Of a DNA stretch of 64,000 nt, positions 63,765-64,000 are shown piece by piece. The translations under genes and the position numbers were made by a program. Where the stretch lies: positions 248,001 to 312,000 of the forward strand of contig NZ_JAIUZI010000002.1 in assembly GCF_020171285.1 (NCBI RefSeq), written 5' to 3'. Within the stretch, counting starts at the first letter, position 1; the number at the start of each line of letters is the position of its first letter. The notes below the pieces were generated by a model. That model searched no databases and was not told the origin of the DNA. It saw only the letters and a program-made list of their open reading frames with translations. This DNA is from Seohaeicola saemankumensis. Its GTDB lineage: Bacteria > Pseudomonadota > Alphaproteobacteria > Rhodobacterales > Rhodobacteraceae.

Positions 63765-64000
63765 ATGACCGAAGCACTGAGAGAACTGGCCACCCATATC
63801 GAGCTCAAACGCCCTGACTGCGTGTTGGGTTGGGACGTGGCCTATGACGAGTTGACGCTGGACGTGGTGCCGTCCGCCATCGTCGGGTTTGTCGAGTTCC
63901 TGAAAACCGACGCGACATGCCGGTTCACGACGCTGGTGGACATTACGGCGGTCGATTACCCCGACCGGCCGAAACGGTTCGACGTCGTGTATCATTTCCT
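63765..64000 (+). CDS. nuoC: NADH-quinone oxidoreductase subunit C, N-terminal part (cut by right edge)
   Basis: An open frame from ATG 63765 runs to the window end, 78 codons. It reads [20 protein letters not shown], then [20 protein letters not shown] and FDVVYHFL, the normal start of the NuoC 30 kDa subunit. It follows nuoB after 63 bases in the order nuoABC. The remaining part is outside the window. Confidence 0.93.
   Translation, partial: MTEALRELATHIELKRPDCVLGWDVAYDELTLDVVPSAIVGFVEFLKTDATCRFTTLVDITAVDYPDRPKRFDVVYHF

Overview
The window is high-GC DNA from an alphaproteobacterium, most likely a marine member of the Rhodobacterales (Roseobacter group). The grounds are codon use, a two-gene pntAB, an ivd-ligase-mccB-mccA-HMG-CoA lyase leucine operon, the start of a nuoABC operon, many Hint and RTX proteins, and recurring hairpin-type intergenic elements. 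It reads as chromosome: no integrase, transposase, phage gene, tRNA, rRNA or CRISPR array was seen. 55 protein genes are supported; two are cut by the window edges.

Layout. 1-4896: a minus-strand tandem array of five Hint-domain (hedgehog/intein-fold) proteins, the first cut by the left edge. 5107-11414: pepN, then glcB with a GlcG-like gene and a class I amidotransferase-type hydrolase. 11427-13502: a large protein with two RTX blocks and a C-terminal Hint domain. 13805-17187: an iorAB-type molybdenum hydroxylase, divergent from a TetR gene with a clear operator. 17188-21649: kynU, a YjbR-like protein, an SDR, then an exported metallo-beta-lactamase-fold protein, a rhodanese and an isoprenylcysteine methyltransferase-like protein. 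21780-24798: pntAB. 24865-30490: an RTX protein, a DUF3422 protein, a TetR gene divergent from an NmrA-like gene, and a short MetE-like enzyme.

30768-41422: a peptide-type ABC transporter (binding protein and two permeases on the minus strand, double ATPase on the plus strand) followed by argE and three tandem M20 amidohydrolases. This looks like one uptake-and-hydrolysis unit for N-acyl amino acids or peptides. 41506-44857: moaA, waaA and a GT4 glycosyltransferase. 44952-52883: a lipoprotein, an AlkD-like protein, a methyltransferase, a PPOX-fold protein, glmS-glmU, gph and a DegT aminotransferase. 53032-54279: a third RTX protein. 54533-62622: leucine catabolism from isovaleryl-CoA to acetoacetate plus acetyl-CoA. 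62812-64000: nuoA, nuoB and the start of nuoC.

The most unusual material is the Hint array with its mosaic of gene conversion, an intergenic hairpin element with compensatory base changes, a rhodanese gene whose 5' end appears copied from its neighbour, and a metallo-beta-lactamase-fold protein that lacks the usual metal motif. Functions rest on reading motifs by eye; no database search was run.
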